Below are positions 22,800 through 33,900 of a stretch of DNA of 64,000 nucleotides, piece by piece (position 1 is the stretch's first letter; each line of letters opens with the position of its first letter). Source of the DNA: Patiria miniata (taxonomy: Eukaryota > Echinodermata > Asteroidea > Valvatida > Asterinidae); NCBI RefSeq assembly GCF_015706575.1, contig NW_024037063.1, positions 11,780,927 to 11,844,926 on the forward strand, in the 5' to 3' direction. The notes under the pieces were generated by a model that saw only the letters and a list, made by a program, of their open reading frames with translations, was not told the origin of the DNA and made no database searches. A program made the translations under genes and the position numbers.

Positions 22800-23640
22800 A
22801 TGGTCTATAATTTTTGAGCAGATTCGCTGATTAATTCTGCAAGACAACTGCATCTTGACCACTAGGTTTTGACAAATCAGCGGGCGCGTTCTATATCGGG
22901 TCTTCGGTCATTCACCTGTTGTCTTGTCATAGACGTGGATTTAAAAAAAACCTAGACACATCAACAAAAGCTGTGGTCACGCGCTCTGCAATATATGTTA
23001 CGCAATATTCGCCTGCCTAATGATGTATTTCAAAACACTGCATTCAAATTGACCAATCGCATGTTTAGTCCTGATTTGGAAATGAAATGACGTCATGATT
23101 TAGTAAAGTCAACCCAGATTGGCTGAGGAGCGAGATCGCATAAATCTGCATGCTTTGATATATCAGGCATTATACGGAGACGGGCTCCGCGGATAAGGCC
23201 CCCCCCCCCAAAAAAAAAAAAACAAGTCTCCGGTTTCTGGTATGCGCGCCCGTCGCCGTAGCCATGCGCGTCGGCAAAATGAAAAGGTTTTTTTTTTCAA
23301 TACAAAATGACGTCTCAAAACCGCCAAACTCACTGGTTTGACTGGTCTCCTGCTGCTGCACAATTTTAACGTGTTTTTAGATGGGGTTATGATCGAGAAT
23401 AAGCTTTATGTGGCCTTTCTGGACTCCCATATATTTGCACTAAGTTTAGTCGGGCACCATTTGCAGTCATCAGCCGACATTTGAAGCCAAAAAAAAAAAA
23501 AAAAAACAGGTAAAAAAAAAACAAACCGCGTCGCCGCACCACTTTTGGGGCAAGCTCCATACCAGAAACCGGAGACTTTTTTGGGGGGCCTAACGGGTGA
23601 TACTCAGACTAGTAAATTATCAAGAGTCAGCTTGTGCTCT
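22800..23640. repeat. Dispersed repeat, copy 1, carrying a MITE
   Basis: Shares TTCTATATCGGGTCTTCGGT, CATAAATCTGCATGCTTTGA and neighbouring sequence with 46190-46985. At 23197 it is interrupted by a family A MITE that is absent from the other copy. Confidence 0.85.
23197..23590 (-). mobile_element. Harbinger-like MITE, family A copy 3
   Basis: TAA at 23194-23196 and 23591-23593 flanks the element. The empty site in the paralogous repeat (GGATAATGGGTAATATTC near 46942) confirms a 3-bp TAA duplication. Homopolymer C, A and T runs inside have expanded. Confidence 0.93.
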
Positions 23641-23655
23641 GAGTGCACGTGCAAA

Positions 23656-25926
23656 TACATGTGTAATCATTGAATGGAGTCTGGTGACCTAGGCTGCCAT
23701 TTAAAAAAATGTTAATTAGTGTATACTTGTCAACCAAAAAACTTCATCAGATCGATCGATGAAGGCTTATAAAAAAGAAATGAGGCGGAACGGCACACAA
23801 TAATGGAGCGAGACGCAATTAAAGTGGAAAACCGACTACAAGTCACCGAGTAATTAAATCTACTGCATCAATGGAGTTCGAGTCAGGGTTAATTAGGACT
23901 GAGCGGACTGCGTGCCATTTTTCTTGTATAGACCTTATTCACGAGGAAGCCATTTTCGACCGTGTTCCTTGAATCAATTTGATACATTGTAAACTGTTGA
24001 ATGGCATGGTGCCAGACTTATGATTGGAGTCGTGGCAAGCCTCACTTTCATTTTTTTATGTGGCTTAAAACATAAGGGTATGTTTAATCACAAGTTGCGC
24101 ATTATTCATTTTAGCAGACTGGTACTAATTTGTAATAAAGATTACTTGCTTTCATTTCTACTTGCAAGTTCCAAAACTGAAGAGTTGACCTCGCTTTCAA
24201 TGTACTATGGCCGAAGTGAGGTTTCGTTTCCATGATTTTTTTAATACTTACAGTTTAAAAAACTACCTTAAAGTCTAAAAACTGAATTGTATTAGTATTT
24301 CTAGTTAAAGTTCTAATATTCTATCCATTAATAGCTGAATCGAAAAATCAGTTAGTTTTAGAAAACTACTGAAGAAAAACATATTTTAAAACCTGATTGG
24401 TTTACTGCAACTGTAGGTTTGTGCATAAACTGCATGGCTCGTTTGTCATCTATACCCATGATTCAATGAGAATGTCAAGGAGGTTTCTCGTCTATACACA
24501 TGCAGAAAAAAAAGTCAGGAAAGCAGACTACTTTGAAAACTAAAAGCACCGCCAAAGATAGTGACTAAAAACAATAGAAGGCCTCTGGATGTAGTTGTTT
24601 GCCTATCCTAGATGCTTGAATGGCAGACACTTCTCTTGATTTTGTTCACTCTCAAACTCTGCTTAATTAAAAGTATCAATATCTCGTGCAATAATTGACC
24701 GGTTTGTTGGCATTACGCAGGATTTTAGTGTTGAATCATGAACATTTGTCTAGTCTCCAAACAACATAACTAATTTCTTGTTGTTTTTTGTATGTACCAT
24801 GCCGACTCACTTGGCGAAAATTGTGTTGTCACTTTGGCGCTTCCCATCTCGAAAAAAGACAACAACTTGTAGTCCCTCACTCAGGATACGCTTTATGTCC
24901 TTTTGGAAAAGACTGGGTTTTTCCGACGCTTTTCAATGTTTGGCGCTGTCAAAGGTGATTTGACAATTGCCATGGAAACGGCAAATCGCATTATAATCAT
25001 GTAATGGGCTATTTCCAAGAGTCGACGCAGATCAGTTAGCTGTAGAGTGATCGTTAGTCAGTGGTGTTGACGGGAAAAAGCCTTGAGGTCGCATCAAGAT
25101 CAAAATTAATTGTATTTTCCGTCATTCATTGGGTCGCGGACTCGTCGTCTATACTGCTTAGAGCCTGGGAAACCATCTTGAAATGCCGCCGTTTGCTTGT
25201 ACTGTCCTCCTTGTGACGTGCATTGTGATACTGCTGATTGTAAGGCTTCACGGGACTCGAGGTAAACTATTTGTTTGGAAACTAATATGTTGTCTCTTTT
25301 TCACCTCGCCAATAGCTGTATAGAAATTTCAAATATACATGCCAATTTAAATGTCCCCAATTCTATTCATTTGTTTAAATTGTTGGTATGACAAAATGAT
25401 AGATGTAAAAGATTTGACTGTTTTGGTAAAATTGATAACATTTCGTTACAATGTTGATGTTCATTATTACCAACTGGTGTGAAAAGCACTGTCTTCTGAA
25501 TCTGATGGGGCTACACTTTTACTAACTTAGTTGCAATCGTTCTGCATTATTTTAACTAGGAGACGCGTGCATGAGATAGAGTCGGCTTTTCAGTTCAGGA
25601 GGCTTAGACTTTTTTTTAAGTAAACCATCATAACGTTTTGGCAAATTTGAAATAAATTTGGCGATTATAAATATCTTTATTATGGTCAGTATAAAATCAA
25701 CAGTAATGTTGTGAAAGGTAACAGTGGGCATGGCTACCTTTAAAAAAAAAAAAATGCTTTACCCAACGTCGAGTCAGTTTGTATCAAATAAAGGGAATTT
25801 TAGCATACTGTTACATACAAAAAGCCCCGGTTACGTGACCAATCTGACTGCATGTTTGGAATCCAACTTGAATCGCGTTTAGTGTTTCGACCAATCCCTA
25901 AGCTCGATATACGTTTACTTCACCTC
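23656..25926 (+). repeat. Segmental duplication, copy B
   Basis: See copy A at 19537. It contains an extra block at 24480-24672 (TCTCGTCTATACACATGCAG onward) and a short extra piece near 24700-24735, so the shared sequence is older than these insertions or copy A lost them. Confidence 0.9.
25183..25261 (+). CDS. Putative first exon encoding a membrane anchor, copy B
   Basis: Reads MPPFACTVLLVTCIVILLIV then RLHGTR, ending at ACTCGAG/GTAAAC. Compared with copy A it has three conservative amino-acid changes and no indel across 79 bases. The upstream 200 bases, including a CATTATAATCATG AT-rich box, are also kept. Its donor phase matches the exon at 29647. Either copy, or both, may be alternative first exons of the fibrinogen-like gene. 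Confidence 0.5.
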
Positions 25927-25935
25927 TTCGCAAAT

Positions 25936-26275
25936 GGGACAGGTTTACGCCTTAGCCTTAACCCTAAAGTGGCCGGGTTATTTTGACCATCTCTCAGCAG
26001 GGGGGGGGGGGGGGGGGGGGGGGGGGGGAGGGGCGGGGCGGATCCCCCCCCCCAAGATCTTGGCCATCGAGTGAAGAAAATTTTTGAAACTCGGCACATG
26101 CATAGAGCAACTCCTCCTAAACATACCCAAGAAATTTCATGACTATAGGGGAGAGGGTTTGGGAATTATGGCTAGTTAATTATTCATATGTACGAATGGC
26201 AATTCTGCTCTGTATACACAGAGGCGGATTCCGCCCCCCCCCCCCCCGGCCCCTTTAGGGTTAACCTGTCCCGAG
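25936..26275. mobile_element. Short inverted-repeat element with long G run
   Basis: GGGACAGGTTTACGCCTTAG with AACCCTAAAGTGGCC at the left pairs with GGCCCCTTTAGGGTTAACCT and GTCCC at the right. A G run of more than 30 bases (about 26000-26029), a C run and a second C run at 26237-26250 lie between. Confidence 0.65.
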
Positions 26276-26685
26276 ACTCTAACAAGAGAGTGAGCGGTTG
26301 TAAGGAAGGTTGTTCTTGTTGGCAGATCGTTTTTCAGCGTATTAAGGCCTTCTACATGCAATGTCTTCGTCATTTTCAAAATTATTATTCGGTGGTTCGA
26401 TTTAATTTCCAACGCAGAAGTTAATCAGCAAACAGGGTTGGGAGTTTTATCTTAGAAGTTTCTTGGAGGCGGAATTCCCTTTTTGTGCTGTGAGGCGTCT
26501 CCAAACTCCAAGGTGAAATCTGGTTCAGTTTTAGCGACGGTTTCGCGTACTCTCTGCGCAGTCTTCGGAAATAGTCTGCGTAAGCTAACCTCGATAGGGA
26601 AACCAGGCTTAATACTTTTTAGGCATGCGCGTTGAAGAGGCAAGTATCGGATTGAAGGGTCAACAGATGTGGTATAGAGCTTACA

Positions 26686-27665
26686 ATCCCGGGACATACC
26701 GTTATTTCGTTTTACCGTTTTGGATTTCCTCAGAAGCAAAAACAGTAAACGAGCCATTGACTGTTTTGTCGTTTTACAGTTTTGTAAAACGGTCAAACGG
26801 TATTAAGTCACAAAAAACAATTACCTTTTTATTGTTTTTGTAAATTGTAAAAAGTAATAAACGGTTAGTTGCTTTATTTTTAGAGTGTTGTTTTACAAAA
26901 ACATGACAATGTCAAAACGGTCAATAGTCTTGTCGACCATTTTTTTTTATTCAGGTTTAAGTTGGCAATTATAGCAATGCGGCACCTTGGAATATTAATG
27001 TGTCCTTGGGATCAAGTTACTGCCTGTCAAATTGCCCTCCTTACATTTATGTCGCTCTAGTTCTCACGACAGAATTTGAGAATATTGGCTATAGTATTAA
27101 AGAGCCGCGCTGGCCACTCCAATTTCCTTCAACATATCTGCAACTTCTTCGTACATCTTACCACCCTGTAACTATTCTGAAATTTCCTCCATGAAATTTT
27201 CCAGCACCATTTTTGTTTGCAACTCTTCAAGCCCCACCAACTGAATCGCAGTAGATGGGGGTCAAGGTCACGCGAGGAATCACACCACGCATTAATTATG
27301 CCGAGGTAACACTTCTTCGTGCACGGCATGGTCCCCTCCACCCTCCTCCCCCTTGCCCACTGCCACAAAATGCACCACGGACTGTTAACTATGACACTGA
27401 AATAAAAAAAAAGAGTCTGTATTCAATACTGACCGTTTTGCTGTTTATCAAACTTATTTGTGTAAAACTGTAAAACAAAAATCATTGATCGTTATGCTGT
27501 AATGAAATTTACTAAACTGATAAAACGGATAACCGTATTTATCTTAATACCGCGTTTGCCGTTTTACGAAACTGTAAAACGACAAAACGGTCATCGGTTC
27601 GTTTACTGTTTTTGTTTTAGAGGAAATCCAAAACGGTAAAACGAAATAACGGTATGTCCCGGGAT
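26686..27665. mobile_element. 980-bp hAT-like MITE with perfect 8-bp target duplication
   Basis: The ends ATCCCGGGACATACCGTTAT are inverted copies, and AGCTTACA flanks both sides exactly (26678-26685 and 27666-27673). Eight-base duplications are characteristic of hAT elements. The roughly 190-bp arms repeat GTTTTACCGTTTT-like units. It sits 47 bases upstream of the start codon at 27713, so it lies in the promoter or 5' UTR of that gene. Confidence 0.92.
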
Positions 27666-27712
27666 AGCTTACAGTGGACATACCTATTTACTATGTTCGG
27701 AAATCGGTCTGA

Positions 27713-27962
27713 ATGGCTTTTGTGTGCTATTGTATTATTTTGTTGATAGCGATGTACTGCGAAATAGGCCAGGAGCCGGACCCCGCCTCCCAAAACAGGT
27801 ACCGTTGGGTTATCCCGGTGAAGGATCCCTGTCAGTGCACTGAGGTCCGTGTCGGCTCACTCAACACTCGGGCCCCCTGTGGACCATTCGATGTCAGGTA
27901 TTATGACACCTTTCTGCACAGCAGCAACCAAACAGAGATTCGAAAATGGCTGAATTGTTCCG
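27713..27962 (+). CDS. Fibrinogen-like gene exon 1
   Basis: Carries the start codon, signal peptide and the N-terminal Cys module ending WLNCS. Donor TCCG/GTGAGT leaves phase 1. The start is the first ATG after the hAT-like insertion and is followed directly by the hydrophobic stretch. Confidence 0.72.
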
Positions 27963-30900
27963 GTGAGTTCAACTTCAAGGTAAAAGTGTTTCAGAAATGT
28001 GAGTTGCTACTGGACTTGAATGACAAAAGGCTACTGTCCTTTGAGTCACTAGCTGAGGAAAACTGACTGAGACACTGACTGACTGAGCAAGTGACTGACG
28101 GGTCACTGACTGAGTCACTCCCCGATCCATCGAGCTGACGGAATAACTGACTGCATGTTACCATAAACTGCCTTAAACTGAACATTAACCACTGTGTCCT
28201 GCCCTTCGTATACCAAAAGCAATACGACATACACCAGAAGCCTGAATCCTAGATCCCTGGGGCCGTATTCACAAAACAACTTCAGTCTTAAAAAGCAAGC
28301 ATCCACTTAAATTTGCAACTTAGACGAGTTTTAATGTTTAATCAGTATTCATGGAACATGCTCACTAAGTGCCTCTCTTATTTTCGTGACTTAAATCTAA
28401 GGGTGCACCCTTAGATTTAAGTCACGAAAATAAGACCACCCGGGTGGTCGGACCTGTCTTAAGTCAAGTTAGGTGGGACACTAGGGTGTCGATGGCGGCT
28501 TCTTTGTCTGTCTGTTAGTTTGTATGTTTTGGGCACGAAATTGGACTTTCTATATACGGGCTAAGGGAAATCTCGTCAATATCGAATTATTGTCAAAGGA
28601 AGCCCAAATAAATTTAATGTATGACAGCTCTAGAATTTTAGTTCGTTGATATTTTACCGGATACTTAGAGTGCTTAGATTTAAGACTGACTCAAGTATTC
28701 TCTTAAATTTTGTGAATACAGCACCTGGCCTAAAGCAATGGACCTAAGGCCAACAAAATTGTCGGTCTCTGGTCAGCGCGCGCATCGATTATGCTCATAC
28801 GCGTCAATATTTTTTTCTATTGAAATTTTCCGCGGTAGCTACAATAACGCCTCAAATTTTCGTACCAAGGAATCGGGAGGGGCACGAAGGCAAACGATGG
28901 AGGGCACCAATGAACATGATGGAGGACACTAAGGTATATGAGGACACAGAAAGGTAAATGGTACCAACCTTGTCTGTACAATCCAAGCTTGAAAAAAAAA
29001 GGAAGGGGAAAAAACCGCATTGCCGCGTCAATTCCGGAACTTTGGTCCGACAAGAGACAGTTTTTGACCAAAACCTCGGAGTCTAAAGCATGAAGCTAAA
29101 TGCCTCAAGCCCTTTTCACTTCCTATTAAAGTTTGATTGATGTCTTGTAAACCTGTGACAAAATCATGTCCAATATAAAATTTACCCCAAGTCGCATTTT
29201 GATTGCCGTGGAGACTACATACGCACCCTCTCTGAGTTAATTGGCTGAGACTGTCCAAATGAAAGACAGACTAACTAAAGCCGTCCAGTTGAGACTGACC
29301 GCTGACTGCGGTCAAACTGTCCAATCCAAATGGACTTATGGTGTGGTGTGCCTTTTGTTGTTGGATGTTCTTGTATTGTAATGTGTTTCAACAAAAAAAC
29401 GTTTGATTTTTTGTTAATTGTTGATTGAGTTGTGTTGTGTTGTGATGTTTTGTTACGAGTTGTAACAGGTTAGCTGTAATGCATTTTGGTGTAACAACGT
29501 ATTATTTTGAACAGTGTCGTGTTTCAACAGGTAATTTGTTGTGTTACTACGAATTTCTGTTGTGTTACTACGAAAGGTTCTGTTCTGCTCTGTCTTACAC
29601 CAACGTCTAAAACAAACTGATTTATGTCCCCCATAATCTGTGACAGAGCAACCAACTCCATGTGCAAGTGGCACTGTGCAGAACCCAGCCACCTCATGCA
29701 GTGAGATACTGGAGGTCTGTAAACAGCCACCCAGCGGTGTGTACTACCTCCTCGTACCTGGAAATAAACAGGTAAAGTAGAAAGCGATGTACAATAAGGG
29801 TCCCTGCCATGAATGTTACTGTAAATTAAGTGCTAATATGCATTTCTTTATACCGTATGAAATAATGACTGTAAAATGTTTGGACTTTTTGTTTTGTTTT
29901 ACAATTTCCGTACCCTTTTCTGTAATAAAAGGCGGTCTTGCTGCCGTGTCCCTTCAGAAAAAAAATTTACAGTAATAATAAAGTAATAAATAAGGCTCAC
30001 TTGGGTTGTTCATACACATGTTATACGTTTACTGCCTTTCATGTACTAAATTAACAAAGAACATACAGCAGAAAGATTACCACAACCAAAAATACCCCAA
30101 ATCTGGCAACTTTTGATTATTGAAATAGCTTTGATCATGAACATATAATTTATACTAGCATAACACCCCCCTAAAAAAACACCAAGAAAACACAACAACA
30201 GAAAAGACCGAAACATCTTAGAAATGGCAATGCCAAGTTCAAAATGAGGTTAATTGGACCGAAACGTGCATTTTAAAGAATAAATAGGCCTAAAGTTTGT
30301 TTTTGCAGAATTAATAGTGCTTTATTTTGCTGAACAATCTTTAACCTTTACAAAAAAAAGTGCACAAGGCTTGAACGTTATAGTAACTACTTTATAGGCA
30401 TGAATTTCACTTCCTCTTGGAAACACAAACTATATCGAACTCATCCATAAGCCAACACTTGGTGACAACTATACTACCTCCAGATGATTTAGTTGCCAAG
30501 ACCTGACAGGCGCACTATAATCTGATTTCCTTGGCCGCAGTATCCCGTGTACTGTGAGATGCCTGGCGGCTGGGCACGCTTCGGAAAAGGCAACATGCAG
30601 TCGGTCTGGAACTACAAAGACGAAGATGAGGCAGAAATCAATCTCGATATCATCTCGGATGATGAGATTGAAGCGATCAAGAACTTACCCTTCACTGACT
30701 TCATGATCCGCACCGATGTGACTTTTTCTTTACAAGCAGACGACTCCAGGAATCCATCTACCGTGCACGCCCTCTATCTGCCCTCGCTCCAGACTGTTTC
30801 TATCAACATACCACTGCGATATACCAATAACAATCGGCTACAGTTTAACGAAGAAGGTAACCAGTTCATTGGATTAAAAACAAATTAGTTCGATTGCAAT

Positions 30901-33900
30901 TCTTGGCGTTTTTTTTTTGTGACCTTGACAAAAGGTCCATAATTGGCTGTCAGGCCTTGCAGTTCTGTTAATAACGTGTTTCATTTATTATCTATTTCAT
31001 TTGTTACTAATGAAAGATTTACCGCGTCGGCCATATTAATTTTATCGTCCGTCATGCATCGCGTGTACATGGGACAAATTACTTTTTTCTGCAACCAAGT
31101 ATGAACATGCATAATGAGCATGCGTCAGTTGGTAACGGAATTCTCGGACTTTGCTTCCTTTAAAAAATCCTCTAGAGTCACGAATCTGAAAACATCTATT
31201 TCATCTATCAGTATGACTTGACAAAAAAAACAATCAAAGGAAGAACGTTCACTTTTTGGGGAAATGAAAAATACGTAGAGTTCTAGGGATTCAAACCCGC
31301 AAGCTGCAGCATTGTGACCACGCGATCTCACGCATTAGGCTAGAGTGGTGCCGCGCCTTCCACCGTATAAAAAAGTATATGACATTCTTTAAAATCACAC
31401 GACATTTGTATTCAATGACGTGACATGTTTCACGCATGCGTATTAACATGAATTACTTCACTAGCCAAAACACATTTTTCCACCTGGGAGAATTTATTTT
31501 ATACAGTTGATGGCATTTTATGAACATTTGTATCATAAACTGCGCACCTAGTGTCACGTGGTGTCCCCCTCTCGCTTTTCAAATTTCAAAGGCCGGGCGA
31601 TTATTTTTTTATATTTTACGGTATGGTCATCCCCCACCCCTTTCCTCCCACAGACACGACTTTACGCCACTCACTCGGGATATTGCACGAAGTTTGGACA
31701 ATACCAACTTCACTCATGGGTCATTCCATGTCAGACCAACGCACTTTTTTACCTCATGTCTTCCGATTTTGATAACAATTGCTATGCCTGTAGGTCCTGA
31801 TCAGCCATGAATGCACACCAATTATTAGCCCGATCCGACCTACCATGTGGTCAGGGCAGAAACCCCCAAAACCCGGAGTAAAATACCACCCTTTTGGTAG
31901 AAATATGTCAAAACCATGTCAATTTTCTTCGAATATATGCGAATTTGGTATTGAAATAATAAGAATTACATGCTCAAATCAACTTTTTTATCAAAACTAA
32001 ATTTTGTGAAAAGGAGGTCACGTGACCTTTAATGTGTTATCGTGACCTTTGACCCAATTTATGTAAAAATGCATCATTCCCAAATTCAACGAAATGAAAA
32101 TGACTTGATAGAGCATGTCTTCCTCTATCAGAATCTACTAAAATCAATTGGGGTCTTCAAAATGTACAACTTTATGACTATTTTTGTACAGTTAGTGGGT
32201 TACAAATGAGTCAATTTATAGACTTTGCATAGAAATCCACCCACACAACTTACTTTTCTGTTTCTAAAACTACTGAAATTAATCTTGGTTCGGGATTTTC
32301 TCATGTTAAGTGCTGATGAGGTCTAACCAGACTCATAATATAAATTATCAGCAGTGGCGCACCCAGGAAATGGCTTTGGGGGGGGGGGGGCTCATAGCTT
32401 TCTGTTGTCAAATTTCTGTAGAAGATTGAAAAAAAAATACCCTAAAATAAAACAAACAAACTGACAACCTTGGAGGGGGGGGGGGGGTTCCAGCCCCTCG
32501 AGCCAGCCGGCTGCTGCCCCCCCCCCCCCCGTGCCACTGATAAGGCCAAAAAAAAGTCTCCGGTTTCTGGTATGCGCGCGCGTCGCCGTAGCCATGCGCG
32601 TCGGCAAAATGAAAAAAAAAAATTCAATGAAAGATGATGTCTCAAAACCGCCAAACTCACTGGTTTGACTGGAATCCTGCTGCTGCACAATTTTAACGTG
32701 GTTTTAGACTGGGTTATGGTCGAGAATAAGCTTTATGTGGCCTCTCTGGACTCCCATATATTTGCACTCAGTTTAGTCGGGCACCATTTGCAGTCATCAG
32801 CCGACATTTAAAGCAAAAAAATTCAGCTAAAAAAAAAAAAAGCCGCGTCGCCGTACCACTTTTTTGGCAAGCTCCATACCAGAAACCGGAGACTTTTTTG
32901 GGGCCTAATTAGTTATCCTACGAGTGTACTTTGAATTGAGGCCACCCACCCCGGGGTGCCACTGATAATTAGTTATCCCACGAGCGCGCTTGGAATATGT
33001 TACAATGCAATGCTGCTGTGACCCATATGCCACCCGACGCACTACATTATTCCGTGTTCCAAGAGTGCAAGTGGGCTAACGAATTTATCTTCAAGCAAAC
33101 TTGACGTCGAATGCTTGAGAGTCGATTGTCGTCAGCAATTACTGTTTAGGGTACGCAACAGCTCTATGCTTTTTACCCGGACCCAGTACAGCGGACACAC
33201 ATCCAGGTGAAATTTATCTCAAAGGAAAAAAATGCCAAGTATGTGAGACTCATTAAATTTCAAGAAGCACAGTGATGAATGAGTAAGGTAACTTTGATTG
33301 CGATATTGAGTATTATCTTCAAGCAGCCTTGCATCCTAGACCCTGATTAGTCCATCTATAGCAACAACTGTTTGAATTGGCCAAAAAAAATAAGTCTCCG
33401 GTTTCTGGTATGGAGCTTGTCCAAAAAGTGGTGCGGCGACGCGGCTTCTTTTTTTTTTTACCTGACTTTTTTGCTTCAAATGTTGGCTGATGACTGCAAA
33501 TGGTGCCCGACTAAACCTAGTGCAAATATATGGGAGTCCAGAGAGGCCACATAAAGCTTATTCTCGATCATAACCCATCTAAAAAAAACACGTTAAAATT
33601 GTGCAGTAGCAGGATTCCAGTCAAACCAGTGAGTTTGGCGGTTTTGAGACATCATCTTTCATTGAAAAAAAAACTTTTTCATTTTGGCGACGCGCATGGC
33701 TACGGCGACGCGCGCGCATACCAGAAACCGGAGACTTTTTTTTTTTGGCCTTTGATATATTGCACAGTTAAATTGCACCCCAGATATCGAATGTACATGT
33801 ACTTGTACATGTATGTATTGTGTTCTTTTTATTTGTTGCTGAACGGTCCGATACACTATGCACCTACATCCCTCACCACGTACAATGTACGCATTCGACG

